From Lachnospiraceae bacterium 28-4 (GTDB lineage: Bacteria; Bacillota; Clostridia; Lachnospirales; Lachnospiraceae), in the NCBI GenBank assembly GCA_000403275.2, contig KE159598.1, positions 1,473,722-1,537,721 of the forward strand: 64,000 nt of DNA, in the 5' to 3' direction. Both the position numbers and the translations under genes were made by a program. Every line of letters starts with the position of its first letter. The first letter of the stretch is position 1. The notes under the pieces were generated by a model. It saw only the letters and a program-made list of their open reading frames with translations. It was not told the DNA's origin and ran no database searches. Positions 52,335-62,016 of the stretch are shown piece by piece.

Positions 52335-52375
52335 TTTTCTGCCGGAGCATTATGTTTTGCTTTTGTATTCCTTCC

Positions 52376-53629
52376 TTACGGACGTATTTGTCCTGTTCCT
52401 TCTATGGTATATTTATAGGAGGTTAATTCCTTTAAGCCCATAGGGCCGCGGGCGTGCATTTTTTGGGTGCTGATTCCGATCTCGGCTCCAAAACCGAATT
52501 CAAAACCGTCGGTAAACCGGGTAGAGGCGTTGGCATAGACACAGGCCGCATCCACCTCATTTAAAAACTTCCGGGCATTCTCCTCATTTTTCGTGAGTAT
52601 GGCTTCGGAATGCCTCGTACTGTATTGGTTGATATGCGCAATGGCTTCGTCGATATTGCTCACTATTTTGATGGATAGAATATAATCCAGATATTCTTTT
52701 CCGTAGTCTTCTTCCGTAGCGGCCAACGCATCTCCGATCACGCCGCACACTTCTTCGTCCCCGCGCATTTCTACATTTTTTTCCCGCAAAGCCTGTGCCA
52801 GTTTTGAAAGAAAGCTGTCTTTCAGCGCCCGGTGGATCACCAGGGACTCACAGGCATTGCAAACGCCAATACGCTGCGTCTTGGCATTTATAATAATAGG
52901 AAGCGCCTGATCCAGATCGGCATATTCGTCCACATAAATATGGCAATTTCCTGTTCCTGTTTCGATAACGGGAATCGTGCTGTTTTCCACCACGCTGCGG
53001 ATCAGTCCCGCGCCGCCTCTCGGTATCAGCACATCCACATACTGGTTCAGCTTCATGAACTGGGAAGTAATTTCCCTGTCTGCGGTCTCTATCAGCTGGA
53101 CAGCATCCTCATTCACTCCGCACTCTTCCAATACCCTTCGAATCGAACCGGTAATCGCCTTATTTGACTGAAGCGCATCGCTTCCTCCCTTTAAAATCAC
53201 CGCATTGCCCGATTGGAAGCAAAGGCCGAAAGCATCAGCCGTCACATTGGGCCTCGATTCATAAATAATGCCGACCACTCCAAAAGGCACTCTCTTTTTC
53301 GTGATTTTCAGGCCATTCGGCCTGGTAAAAGTCTCCAATACTTCTCCTACAGGGTCTTCCAGCTCCGCTACCTGCCTCAATCCTTCTGCCATAGATCGTA
53401 TTCTCTCTTCTGTCAGCCGCAGACGGTCTATCATACCCGGATGCATTCCGTTTTCTTCTCCCCGTTCGATATCTTTTGCATTTTCTTTCAGAATTGTCTC
53501 CGCATCCGCGATCAATCCCTCCGCAACTGCCTCCAATACCTGGCGCTTTTTCAACGAAGCCAGTTTCTGCAGCTCATATTTCACTGATACCGCTTTTTTT
53601 CCCATCCTATTTAAGTCCACAAAGTTCAT
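52376..53629 (-). CDS. proA: Gamma-glutamyl phosphate reductase
   Basis: 417 residues from the ATG at 53629 ([20 protein letters not shown]), AAAGGGGG upstream. Family motifs are [33 protein letters not shown], the catalytic Cys in [14 protein letters not shown], and [19 protein letters not shown]. It reduces gamma-glutamyl phosphate to the semialdehyde for proline. The kinase gene proB, usually next to it, is not here. It follows the cyclo-ligase gene by 20 bp. Confidence 0.96.
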   Translation of the reverse strand: MNFVDLNRMGKKAVSVKYELQKLASLKKRQVLEAVAEGLIADAETILKENAKDIERGEENGMHPGMIDRLRLTEERIRSMAEGLRQVAELEDPVGEVLETFTRPNGLKITKKRVPFGVVGIIYESRPNVTADAFGLCFQSGNAVILKGGSDALQSNKAITGSIRRVLEECGVNEDAVQLIETADREITSQFMKLNQYVDVLIPRGGAGLIRSVVENSTIPVIETGTGNCHIYVDEYADLDQALPIIINAKTQRIGVCNACESLVIHRALKDSFLSKLAQALREKNVEMRGDEEVCGVIGDALAATEEDYGKEYLDYILSIKIVSNIDEAIAHINQYSTRHSEAILTKNEENARKFLNEVDAACVYANASTRFTDGFEFGFGAEIGISTQKMHARGPMGLKELTSYKYTIEGTGQIRP

Positions 53630-53649
53630 AACAGCCCCCTTTCTCAACT

Positions 53650-54246
53650 TTATCTTTCATAAATCCTCTTTTCCGTAACCACCATGTCCATTTTTCTATC
53701 GTATGCCTCCACAGGAATTCTTTCCTGCATCTGACATTCAAAACATATACCAACAGATCTGATTTTAAAAGTCAAGCCGGCATCTTTTTCGGATATCAAA
53801 TCAAGGTATTTATCATAGTAGCCTTTTCCATAACCCATTCGATTGCATTCCCTGTCAAAAGCACTGCCTGGTATGACCATCAGACAATAGTCGGAAAACG
53901 CTTCATGTACAGAAAAAAGGTTTTCCACTTTCGCCAAAGGCTCCATGATCCCTCCATATCCCTTTTCCAGATCATCCGGGGATAAAATGCGGTAAAAGTT
54001 CATCTTCTCGCCTTCCACCCTTGGGCAGTATACCTTTTTTCCATCCAGCAAAGCCTTTCTGAGCAGTTCTCCGGTATCCACTTCGCTTCGAAAATTCACA
54101 TAAGCCAGCACAATGCCAGCCTCGCGATACCAGTCAGACTGAAAAATCCTTTCCATAATGTCAGCACTTTTCCTGTCCCGCTCTTCTTTTGGCATCCTTT
54201 TCCTAAGCGTCAGAGCCTGCCGTCTAATGGGTTCTTTTTTTTCCAT
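53650..54246 (-). CDS. 5-formyltetrahydrofolate cyclo-ligase
   Basis: 198 residues from the ATG at 54246 ([18 protein letters not shown]), GGGAG six bases upstream; the frame is open to 54276. The motifs are [52 protein letters not shown] and [22 protein letters not shown]. It recycles 5-formyl-THF to 5,10-methenyl-THF, feeding folate one-carbon units to purine synthesis. It overlaps the DUF896 gene by 23 bp. Confidence 0.94.
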   Translation of the reverse strand: MEKKEPIRRQALTLRKRMPKEERDRKSADIMERIFQSDWYREAGIVLAYVNFRSEVDTGELLRKALLDGKKVYCPRVEGEKMNFYRILSPDDLEKGYGGIMEPLAKVENLFSVHEAFSDYCLMVIPGSAFDRECNRMGYGKGYYDKYLDLISEKDAGLTFKIRSVGICFECQMQERIPVEAYDRKMDMVVTEKRIYER

Positions 54247-54463
54247 ATTTTTCTCCCAGATTAGTGATTGATCCATCCTTTTCCTGAATATCTATATGAT
54301 CCAGCTGTCCTCTGAGATTAGCTCGTACATTGGCAATATATTCGCTCCGCAAAGCCGCCTGTTCTTTTTTTTCTTCTTCCGTCAGGCCCTCCGCTTTTGA
54401 TTTGCGGTACAATTCATTGATCCTCGCTATCTTTTCGCCCATCTTATTTTCGTCATTCATCAT
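54224..54463 (-). CDS. DUF896 (YnzC-family) small protein
   Basis: 79 residues. ARINELYRKSKAEGLTEEEK and EQAALRSEYIANVRANLRGQ, with LDHIDIQEKDG at the end, match the DUF896 family (Bacillus YnzC), a small helical-hairpin protein of unknown function linked to the SOS region in Bacillus. GAGG precedes a double ATG (54463 and 54460). It overlaps the cyclo-ligase gene. Confidence 0.92.
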   Translation of the reverse strand: MMNDENKMGEKIARINELYRKSKAEGLTEEEKKEQAALRSEYIANVRANLRGQLDHIDIQEKDGSITNLGEKYGKKRTH

Positions 54464-54491
54464 TTTCCTCTTTTCTGAACTTCCACATTCT

Positions 54492-55013
54492 CTATACCGT
54501 ATCCGTTCCTTTTCTTTCCGCCATTCTCAATACCGAAATTATCGGTACAATTAGTATCCCGCAGAAAAAATTGCTGATACCGTGGATAAAATCCCAGGGC
54601 AGCCCCGCTATAATCCAGGCTATCATCCCTTGAAAGCTCAGTCCATAAAGGATTGCCTGTGCCGGCGCATATAAGGTTCCGAACAAAAAACCATGGGCTG
54701 CGCACAATATCATATATACCAAGGGTTTTAACCTCCCCGGTATATTCTGCGGCAGCATCATGGCCGCTCCCCAAAGAACTGCCCATATATATAAATACGG
54801 AATCCACCACGTCGCAAATCCATAAAAAATACCGTTCAATATGACATATGTATAAATCGGATACAATGCCTTTTTCCTGTAAACTACGGTATATGCGATC
54901 GTAAGCGCGCCGAGCAGATGAATGTTCGGGGCAAACTCCATCACGACCTTTGAAGCATACATAACGGCTCCGAGCATTGCAAATACAACGGTCTCTCTGG
55001 CAGTAAGCTTCAT
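54492..55013 (-). CDS. ECF transporter substrate-specificity (S) component
   Basis: 173 residues with five or six membrane helices. It begins MKLTARETVVFAMLGAVMYA, the usual ECF S-component opening, and has the AxxxA-rich first helix that contacts the T subunit. The segment AAHGFLFGTLYAP and the C-terminal GLPWDFIHGISNFFCGILIV fit the family. Substrate unknown; the neighbouring DUF4430 lipoprotein suggests a cobamide-like or other vitamin. The ATPase and T subunits are not in the window and are presumably shared. It starts 2 bp after the DUF4430 stop. Confidence 0.85.
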   Translation of the reverse strand: MKLTARETVVFAMLGAVMYASKVVMEFAPNIHLLGALTIAYTVVYRKKALYPIYTYVILNGIFYGFATWWIPYLYIWAVLWGAAMMLPQNIPGRLKPLVYMILCAAHGFLFGTLYAPAQAILYGLSFQGMIAWIIAGLPWDFIHGISNFFCGILIVPIISVLRMAERKGTDTV

Positions 55014-55015
55014 AT

Positions 55016-55468
55016 TTATTCCATTCTGAAGGAGTAACCTTCCCCTTCCTTTATTTCAGTGGCATCCACGCCGGTCTGGGCATATTCATCGTTAATATAA
55101 AATGCCCAATACTTTCCATCCGTATCATAATCCGCGGTTATACCGTTGACAGTCTTCACATAAAGCCCGTATTCGCTTTCTTCTCCGGCAATCAATCCAA
55201 CCTCTGTCAACGCTTCTCCCACCGTTCCCTTATCCGTATGGATCTCAAACTTCGTTTCATTGCCGTCCTGATCCATCACGGAAAAAGCAAATTCCTTACT
55301 TCCTTCTCCCAGAACCCCGCCATCCGACTGTACGGTTCCCGCCTGTTCCGCCGGCTTTGCCACTTCGTCTCCAGCTTGTTTCTGGCAACCCGTAATAAAG
55401 AATGTCATGGTAAATACCATACAAAGAATCAACAACGACGTCCTTTTTTTATACCTCTTCTGCATCAT
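55016..55468 (-). CDS. DUF4430-domain lipoprotein
   Basis: 150 residues. The lipoprotein signal ends FITGC (Cys28). The mature part is one DUF4430 domain: VGEALTEVGLIAGEESEYGL, VKTVNGITADYDTDGKYWAF, then YINDEYAQTGVDATEIKEG. This fold resembles the C-terminal domain of transcobalamin/intrinsic factor. Paired with an ECF S component it probably captures a ligand at the cell surface. GAGGAG lies six bases before the ATG. No cobalamin riboswitch is seen in its leader. Confidence 0.88.
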   Translation of the reverse strand: MMQKRYKKRTSLLILCMVFTMTFFITGCQKQAGDEVAKPAEQAGTVQSDGGVLGEGSKEFAFSVMDQDGNETKFEIHTDKGTVGEALTEVGLIAGEESEYGLYVKTVNGITADYDTDGKYWAFYINDEYAQTGVDATEIKEGEGYSFRME

Positions 55469-55522
55469 TCAACACTCCTCAATTTTCATTTTTATTCAAC
55501 AAATTACCCTCATACTTAAAAA

Positions 55523-55551
55523 AGTATAATATCTCTTACCCGTTCCGTCAA
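55523..55551 (-). promoter_or_regulatory. Promoter for the DUF4430/ECF operon
   Basis: On the minus strand TTGACG, 17 bp and TATACT, about 55 bp upstream of the lipoprotein start. Confidence 0.75.
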
Positions 55552-55573
55552 GATGGGAGTATAAATGAACTGT

Positions 55574-55604
55574 AAAAAAGGCCGGGCATTTCATCCCGGC
55601 CTTT
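55574..55604 (-). terminator. Terminator of the chemotaxis operon
   Basis: AAAGGCCGGG pairs with CCCGGCCTTT across an 8-nt loop and is followed by TTTTTT on the minus strand, about 18 bp after the stop of the last MCP gene. Confidence 0.9.
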
Positions 55605-55621
55605 CATCAAACTTTCATCAA

Positions 55622-57397
55622 TTAATATTTACCTAAATCGATATCCATTACTTCCATCGGTTCAGGAACCGAACTGGCAGCAAAACTTCCTGTATTTACG
55701 GATACATTGGCATATTCAGCACGAAGTCTGAACCTTGCAACGAGATCCTTAAGAATCTCCGCCTGATGCGAAAGTTCTGCACTGGCTGCAGCGCTTTCTT
55801 CCGATGTAGCCGAGTTGGTCTGTACAACGTCGGAAATCTGGTCTACGCCTACTGTAACCTGTTCTACGGCACCCGCCTGTTCCTCTGCTGCGTCCGCAAT
55901 CTTATCTACGGTAGCTGCAGCGACACGAACTTCCTCTACTACCTTGCTCAAGGATTCCGCAGTTGCACCGGCAAGATCCTTGCCACGCGCCACAGCTTCG
56001 AGAGATCCCTCAATCAAAGCAGCCGTATCATTGGAAGCCACTGAACTCTTATTTGCCAGGCTGCGTACTTCTTCTGCAACTACGGCAAAGCCCTTGCCCG
56101 CTTCTCCTGCGCGCGCTGCTTCTACAGCGGCGTTCAAAGCAAGAATATTGGTCTGGAAGGAAATATCTTCAATCGTTTTAATAATTTTTCCAATTTCATC
56201 GGAAGTACGGGTAATTTCTTCCATAGCAGCCATCATATCATGCATCTGACGGTTGCATTCTTCCACAACGTCTCCGGCCATGCTCGTCTGGTTCCTTGCA
56301 CTTCTTGCATTTTCTGCCGTATCTTTTACCTGCTGGGAAATACCTGCGATTGTTGCCGCCAGCTCTTCCACTGCTGCCGCCTGTTCCGTCGCACCCTGTG
56401 CCAGAGCCTGTGCACCGCTGGATACCTGGCCTGATCCTGAAGCCACCTGATCGGCGCTTGTATTGATCTGTCCCATTGTCGAACTCAAATCACGGTTTAA
56501 TTTCCTGATCGCCAATAACAATCCCTGCAATTTTCCTACGTAACGCGCTTCTGCCTGTGTTCTTACATCAAAGTTACCATCCGACATTTCCTGTAGAAGC
56601 CTGGAAGCATCGGCAATAACTTCTTCCAAAATAGAAGTCATATTCTTAAATGCATTCGCCAGACTTCCCAATTCATCTTTAGACTGGTAAGTCACCTCAA
56701 TATCAAAATCACCTTCTACAATCTGGCCCGCCGCTTTTTCTAATTGACGGATAGGACGTGTAATTGCCCTTGTCAAATAAATAGAAAGAATGATGGTAAT
56801 AATAAGCGCTCCTCCGGCAATCCCTAATTCTTCAAAAATCAACTGCCTCTGCATGGAAACCGTACTCAGATAATCGCTTTCCGCTTCGCTTTCCACTACA
56901 GCGCTGATATTGATCAAACTGTTTACTGCCCGTTCTACCAGAGGCTGGTATTCATCTAACAATTTTATTTCTGCTGCCGGCATATCCGTTTTCGCGAGTT
57001 CAAGAATCTCTTCCTGCACTGCTATCGCATTGGCAATATTCGTTTCGAACTCTTTCAGCAGCGCCGCATCCCCATTAAAATTCGAATGAAGCCATGTTGC
57101 GTTTTCGTTCATCAGATTTAATTCTTTTTCCATATCCGCCAGATATTCCGCGTTCTTCGCTTCATCAGTTTCAATCATCGTAAATGCGATATCCTTTACA
57201 ATCATCTGCAAGCCGCGGCGCATACTCATAACGCGGTTCGTCACCTGATAGCCGACATTATAAAATTCCGAATATTTATCCGCGTTCTGTCTCAGCCCTG
57301 TAATCGCCAGCACCACTGTGGCACAGAACATTATGATAATTATCATAAATGTCAATAATAATTTTTTCCAAATTTTCAAATTTTTCATTTTATCCAC
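55622..57397 (-). CDS. Methyl-accepting chemotaxis protein with extracellular four-helix sensor
   Basis: 591 residues. Membrane helices lie near 11-31 and 190-212, with an extracellular sensor of about 160 residues that looks like a four-helix bundle (4HB_MCP). A HAMP domain follows ([20 protein letters not shown]), then the signalling domain with hairpin tip [20 protein letters not shown] and [19 protein letters not shown]. It ends in DIDLGKY. There is no CheR-binding pentapeptide. It is the last gene of the che operon and passes signals to CheA/CheW. Confidence 0.95.
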   Translation of the reverse strand: MDKMKNLKIWKKLLLTFMIIIIMFCATVVLAITGLRQNADKYSEFYNVGYQVTNRVMSMRRGLQMIVKDIAFTMIETDEAKNAEYLADMEKELNLMNENATWLHSNFNGDAALLKEFETNIANAIAVQEEILELAKTDMPAAEIKLLDEYQPLVERAVNSLINISAVVESEAESDYLSTVSMQRQLIFEELGIAGGALIITIILSIYLTRAITRPIRQLEKAAGQIVEGDFDIEVTYQSKDELGSLANAFKNMTSILEEVIADASRLLQEMSDGNFDVRTQAEARYVGKLQGLLLAIRKLNRDLSSTMGQINTSADQVASGSGQVSSGAQALAQGATEQAAAVEELAATIAGISQQVKDTAENARSARNQTSMAGDVVEECNRQMHDMMAAMEEITRTSDEIGKIIKTIEDISFQTNILALNAAVEAARAGEAGKGFAVVAEEVRSLANKSSVASNDTAALIEGSLEAVARGKDLAGATAESLSKVVEEVRVAAATVDKIADAAEEQAGAVEQVTVGVDQISDVVQTNSATSEESAAASAELSHQAEILKDLVARFRLRAEYANVSVNTGSFAASSVPEPMEVMDIDLGKY

Positions 57398-57515
57398 ATT
57401 CCTTTCGCCCGGCCCGCATTATCAATGCACAAATATAATGCGCCGCCCGCTTTTTCATTTTCTTTTAAACTCCTTGCTATGTTCCGCCTGATCCCTTCAT
57501 CTTCATTTTAATCCT

Positions 57516-58871
57516 TTAATACTTTCCGAAACTATCTCCCAAGGAAATGATCTGTTCGTTATCATTGGCTGCCGGAGCTGCATAATCCATTGCTTTTGCT
57601 GAAGATATGCCGGAACCGGTTCCGAGGTTATAGCTGGAAAGAAGATCATGCATTCTCGCCGCCAGATTGGATAATTCTTCGCTGGCTGCCGCACACTCTT
57701 CGCTGGTAGCGGAAGTAGTCTGTACCACCTGGGATACCTGGTTGATCGCCTGATTGATCTGGGATACCGCAGTCGCCTGATAATTAGAAGACTCAGCGAT
57801 TCCGTTGATAATCATTTCACTCTGCTGTACTACGCCGGTAATCGTTTCCAAAGCCTTCGCCGTATCATTGGCAAGTCTGGAACCAGTGCTTACTTTATCG
57901 ATAGAATCTTCAATCAGTTCCGCTGTCTCGGAAGCCGCCGCCGCGCTCTTCGCCGCCAGGCTCCTTACCTCTTCGGCAACCACTGCAAAGCCTTTTCCTG
58001 CTTCCCCTGCCCTGGCTGCTTCTACCGCCGCATTCAAAGCAAGAATATTCGTCTGGAAAGCAATATCATCAATTACTTTAATGATCTTCGAAATGCTCTC
58101 CGAAGCCCTGTTAATATCCTCCATCGCAGTCATCATATCCTGCATCTGGGCATTGCCATACTTCACGTCCTTGATCGCCTGAACGACAAGTTCCGCAGCA
58201 GAGTTTGCTTCCTCTGCGTTTTGCCGTGTTTTTTCCGCGATCTCGTCAATAGATGCTGTAATCTGCTGGATCGCGCTCGCCTGTTCGGTCGAACCCTGCG
58301 CCAGAGACTGGCTTGCGCCCGCTACCTGTGAGGAGTTGGTCGTCACCTGATTCCCAACTTCTTTAATATTACTAAGTATATGAAAATTATCTTCTACAAG
58401 TTGCTTTAAGGAATTGCCGAGCAGATCTTCCGGGGATTTGGGATTCACTGTAATCGTCAGATTTCCGCGCGATACTTCTTCTGCAACCTTTGCCTGATAT
58501 TTAATGTTTTCAATCACTTCTTTGTATTCGTCAACCAATACGCCGAATTCATCATTGCGGTATTTTACGAGTTCCACATTGACATGCCCCTGAGCTATCT
58601 CTTTTGCCGCGTCGGAAAGCTGCTTTACTGATTTTTCAATAATCCTGATCAGCGCAACTGCAATCACCAGCGTTATTACAACAGAAAATACAGCTAAGGC
58701 AATCGTAAGAAGAGTGGAGAATAATTTAAACTCTTCTACCTTTACCGGATCCGTAATTGAAGCGGCTATCTTTGTCGTAACATTGCCTATAATAATATTG
58801 GCAAGCGTAATGAATATCGGAATTAAAAATCCTACAACCAACTTTGTTTTCATTTTCATATTCTGTATCAT
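57516..58871 (-). CDS. Methyl-accepting chemotaxis protein with minimal external loop
   Basis: 451 residues from the ATG at 58871 (AGGG upstream, overlapping the end of cheW). Two membrane helices (about 8-28 and 52-78) are separated by only about 25 external residues, so there is no periplasmic ligand domain. HAMP-like ([20 protein letters not shown]), a second linker, and the signalling tip [20 protein letters not shown] follow. It ends in DSFGKY, similar to the other MCP. It probably senses the membrane or cell interior. It lies between cheW and the first MCP gene. Confidence 0.94.
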   Translation of the reverse strand: MIQNMKMKTKLVVGFLIPIFITLANIIIGNVTTKIAASITDPVKVEEFKLFSTLLTIALAVFSVVITLVIAVALIRIIEKSVKQLSDAAKEIAQGHVNVELVKYRNDEFGVLVDEYKEVIENIKYQAKVAEEVSRGNLTITVNPKSPEDLLGNSLKQLVEDNFHILSNIKEVGNQVTTNSSQVAGASQSLAQGSTEQASAIQQITASIDEIAEKTRQNAEEANSAAELVVQAIKDVKYGNAQMQDMMTAMEDINRASESISKIIKVIDDIAFQTNILALNAAVEAARAGEAGKGFAVVAEEVRSLAAKSAAAASETAELIEDSIDKVSTGSRLANDTAKALETITGVVQQSEMIINGIAESSNYQATAVSQINQAINQVSQVVQTTSATSEECAAASEELSNLAARMHDLLSSYNLGTGSGISSAKAMDYAAPAANDNEQIISLGDSFGKY

Positions 58872-58878
58872 TTTACCC

Positions 58879-59415
58879 TCACTCTCCCTCAACCATTAAT
58901 TCGTTTGTCTTTTCAGCCATCGGCTGCTCTTCGTCATTTAACAGTCTTTCCGGATCTAAAAGCAATTTGACCGTATCCCCTACTTTCCCGATCCCGTATA
59001 CATACTTATTCTGCCCTCTGTCAACCCTGCTGATCGACGGCGGCGGCAGGATATTCTCCTCCTGAATCTCCACTACCTCCGCAATTTTTTCCACGATCAG
59101 GCCGACTACCGTAGATTTCACATCTACTACAATAATACAGGTTCTGTCATCATACTCAAAAGGTTCCTGGTTAAAACGCCTGTGGACATCAATAACCGGT
59201 ATAATTTTCCCCCTCAGATTAATCAGACCCATGATATAATCTTCTGTTTCCGGCACAGGCGTAATCTCCTGAAATCCAATGATCTCATTTACATACTGAA
59301 TCTTCAGTCCGTAATATTCCTCTCCGGATTTAAATGTCATATACTTCCCTTTTTGGGTGTCGTGTTCATCCATCATGGCCACAGCCCCAACCTTAGGCTT
59401 GCTTATCTCATCCAT
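58879..59415 (-). CDS. cheW: Chemotaxis coupling protein CheW
   Basis: 178 residues. The CheW fold is clear: [58 protein letters not shown], and [20 protein letters not shown]. It links receptors to CheA. It sits between cheA and the receptor genes; its stop lies within the ribosome site of the next MCP gene. Confidence 0.96.
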   Translation of the reverse strand: MDEISKPKVGAVAMMDEHDTQKGKYMTFKSGEEYYGLKIQYVNEIIGFQEITPVPETEDYIMGLINLRGKIIPVIDVHRRFNQEPFEYDDRTCIIVVDVKSTVVGLIVEKIAEVVEIQEENILPPPSISRVDRGQNKYVYGIGKVGDTVKLLLDPERLLNDEEQPMAEKTNELMVEGE

Positions 59416-59436
59416 AGGATACTCCTTTCCTCCATT

Positions 59437-61566
59437 CTATTCTATAAATCCACTAGGATCCAAGATCAGGGCAATGCTGCCGTCTCCTAGCTGCGTACAT
59501 CCCGATATTCCTTTTACCTTCTTGATGTAGGAAGGTATCGGTTTTACAACGATTTCCTGTTTGCCAACCAGTTTATCTACAAACATGCAAATGGTCTTGC
59601 CATCCAGTTCCAGCACAACCATCATCCCGTCTTCTACAGATTGCTGATAATCTTTCAAACCATACCAGTCGCCAAGGCGGAGTACCGGGAAACATTCACC
59701 GCGCAGCATTACGAATTCATCGCCGGTAGGCTCATGTATCATCATATCTTCCCTGACGCTTACAAATTCCTTCACCAGCCCTGTTTCTACAACGAAGGAA
59801 GAAGTTCCTGTTTCCAGAACAACGCCGTCAACAATCGCCAGCGTCAACGGGATCTTCAAATTCATCGTACTTCCTTCTCCGGGCGTACTTTCAATCTCCA
59901 GCATTCCGCCGATCGCCTGAATGTTCTGTACTACCACGTCCATGCCGACGCCGCGTCCCGAATATTCCGTAACCTGTTCATTGGTAGAAAATCCCGGCAA
60001 AGTAATAAACTGATATACTTCTTTATCCGTATAAGCGGAATCCGGCTTCCCTTCTTCCAAAATCCCCTGTTTCCTTGCTTTTGCCAGAATCTTATCTCTT
60101 TCCAGTCCTTTTCCGTTATCCGTAACGCTGATCCATACTTTTCCGGCTTCGGTCTTAGCCGCAAGCGTAACTTTTCCTTTTTCCCTCTTGCCCGTCGATT
60201 TCCGTTCTTCATCGGTTTCGATTCCGTGATCTACCGCATTGCGGACAAGATGCATCAGAGGATCGGAAATATGTTCGATAATGTTCTTATCTACTTCCGT
60301 ATTTTCCCCTACCATCTCGAAATCAATATCCTTTCCAAGCTTCCGCGATACATCGAACACGATTCGGTTCATCTTCTGGAAAGTATTCGTCAAAGGAACC
60401 ATTCTCATAGACATAATTACATTTTGCAGATCTGTGGAGATCTTTGCCATCTGAGACGCCGCTTTATTGAAATTCGTCAGATCCAGGCCGGGTACTTTCA
60501 AATCCGGATTTTGCATAACGACCGATTCCGATATCACCAGTTCTCCGATCAAATCCATCAGCATATCCATTTTGTTTACGTTTACGCTGATGAAAGTCGC
60601 CTTATCGGACTTCGCCTTATCCTTCGCAAGCTTTTTGGGTTTTCCGGGTTCCTTCGGCTTAATTACGAAATCGCCGGGAGCGATTGCGTTCTCTTTCTTT
60701 TCTCCCTTATCTGCTTCCTTCTTCGCCTCAATCTCTTCCACGCTGGACTCAAGGTCGATCGACGTTTCTGCGAAATCAAATCCCTGTAGGAACTCTTCCG
60801 CATGGCATTCATAAATATCCACTTTTTCAATATCATAACCCACACCGATTATATTCCTCACTTCTTCTTCCGATGCCTGTGCCTGCAAAAGGATACGGAA
60901 TCCTTTTTCAATAATCGTCTGCGCGCTGCTCTCGTCCGCGATAATATCCTCCGGTGAATAAAGGATGTCTTCCGCAATTTCCTTCAATGCGTAAACAACT
61001 TTATACGCATGTACATTCGCCATCTCCGTTTCCTGGAAAAAGATAATGTTAATCTTATAAAAGCGGCTGTCACTGCTTGCTACCGGAGCAATATAAAACT
61101 GCTTCGGCTCCTCATGCACATTCTGCGGCAGATCCTTCGTCTCATTTTCTTCTCCGCCGTTCTGAATCTTGTTCAAAAACTGATCCAAATTCGCGATGAT
61201 TCCGCTCGGATCCCCATCCGTCGCCTGGCCGCTCTTGATTTTTTCCATTTCTCCGGTAATGAAGTCTTCTACTTCCAGCACATGCTCCACCAGCTCCAAA
61301 TGCGGAACATTATCAGGATGCGACTCCCGCAAATAGAAAAATACATCTTCCAGCTTATGGGAAATAGCCGTTATATTATCAAACATCATAATGCCTGATG
61401 AACCTTTGATGGTATGCATCGTCCGGAATATTTCATTAATGCTGTCCTCATCAAAGCATTCTGCATCCTTCTGGTCCAGCACCATCTCCTGCAGCTGCTC
61501 GAGCAACTGTTCATTCTCAAACAAATACATGTCCAACATGCCTTCCGTGTTAAATTCGTCAGCCAT
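59437..61566 (-). CDS. cheA: Chemotaxis histidine kinase CheA
   Basis: 709 residues from the ATG at 61566 (AAGGAG upstream). It has an Hpt domain with the phospho-His in FRTMHTIKGSSGIMMF (His51), a CheY-binding-like P2 region (about 145-260), a Lys-rich linker, dimerisation helices (MDMLMDLIGELVISESVV), an ATPase domain with LMHLVRNAVDHGIE, DNGKG and GRGVGMDVV, and a C-terminal CheW-like domain. It phosphorylates the CheY-like regulator and CheB. It is upstream of cheW. Confidence 0.97.
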   Translation of the reverse strand: MADEFNTEGMLDMYLFENEQLLEQLQEMVLDQKDAECFDEDSINEIFRTMHTIKGSSGIMMFDNITAISHKLEDVFFYLRESHPDNVPHLELVEHVLEVEDFITGEMEKIKSGQATDGDPSGIIANLDQFLNKIQNGGEENETKDLPQNVHEEPKQFYIAPVASSDSRFYKINIIFFQETEMANVHAYKVVYALKEIAEDILYSPEDIIADESSAQTIIEKGFRILLQAQASEEEVRNIIGVGYDIEKVDIYECHAEEFLQGFDFAETSIDLESSVEEIEAKKEADKGEKKENAIAPGDFVIKPKEPGKPKKLAKDKAKSDKATFISVNVNKMDMLMDLIGELVISESVVMQNPDLKVPGLDLTNFNKAASQMAKISTDLQNVIMSMRMVPLTNTFQKMNRIVFDVSRKLGKDIDFEMVGENTEVDKNIIEHISDPLMHLVRNAVDHGIETDEERKSTGKREKGKVTLAAKTEAGKVWISVTDNGKGLERDKILAKARKQGILEEGKPDSAYTDKEVYQFITLPGFSTNEQVTEYSGRGVGMDVVVQNIQAIGGMLEIESTPGEGSTMNLKIPLTLAIVDGVVLETGTSSFVVETGLVKEFVSVREDMMIHEPTGDEFVMLRGECFPVLRLGDWYGLKDYQQSVEDGMMVVLELDGKTICMFVDKLVGKQEIVVKPIPSYIKKVKGISGCTQLGDGSIALILDPSGFIE

Positions 61567-61611
61567 ATGTTTCTCCTTCCTCATCTTATCTTGCTCTATA
61601 CTTTTTTATTT

Positions 61612-62004
61612 TCAAATCAGGTTAAGTTTCCTCAATGCCTGTTCAAAACGTCCCTGATCGATAGGCTTTCCGGAATATATGGTACAGCCAAGTTCAAAGG
61701 CCATTTTCACATTCCTTTCTTCATTCGGCGCCGTTGTCATAATTACTTTCACAGCTTTATCTTCCGGAATATTCTTTTCTTTTTCCAGATTGCGGATTCC
61801 TTTCAGCGCCTGATACCCGTCCATAACAGGCATCATAATATCAAGACATACCAAATCATATGGCTCTTCTTCTTCCAAGGCAAGCATAAATGCGTCTACC
61901 GCTTCCATGCCGTCTACCGTCACATCACATTCCCCATATTTGGATAAGAAGTTTGCCATAAATTTTCTTGTTACAAAATCGTCTTCTGCCAATAAAATTT
62001 TCAT
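61612..62004 (-). CDS. CheY-like single-domain response regulator
   Basis: 130 residues, one receiver domain. Acidic pocket Asp8/Asp9, phospho-acceptor Asp55 in LVCLDIMMP, Thr in VIMTTAP and Lys in GKPID. The 28-residue insertion-like stretch EKEKNIPEDKAVKV differs from motor CheY proteins. It lies between cheB and cheA, so it is the likely CheA target, but its output could be motor, pilus or other; I therefore do not name it cheY firmly. Confidence 0.92.
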   Translation of the reverse strand: MKILLAEDDFVTRKFMANFLSKYGECDVTVDGMEAVDAFMLALEEEEPYDLVCLDIMMPVMDGYQALKGIRNLEKEKNIPEDKAVKVIMTTAPNEERNVKMAFELGCTIYSGKPIDQGRFEQALRKLNLI

Positions 62005-62016
62005 CCTCTCTCTCCT

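Noticed and set aside
54460-54810. 116-residue minus-strand frame overlapping the ECF S component
   Set aside because: It is another frame of the same DNA; the ECF frame has a family-like sequence and the better start.
55469-55522. Possible cobalamin riboswitch before the DUF4430 gene
   Set aside because: The leader is only about 55 nt from the -10 box, too short, and no B12-box-like sequence is seen.
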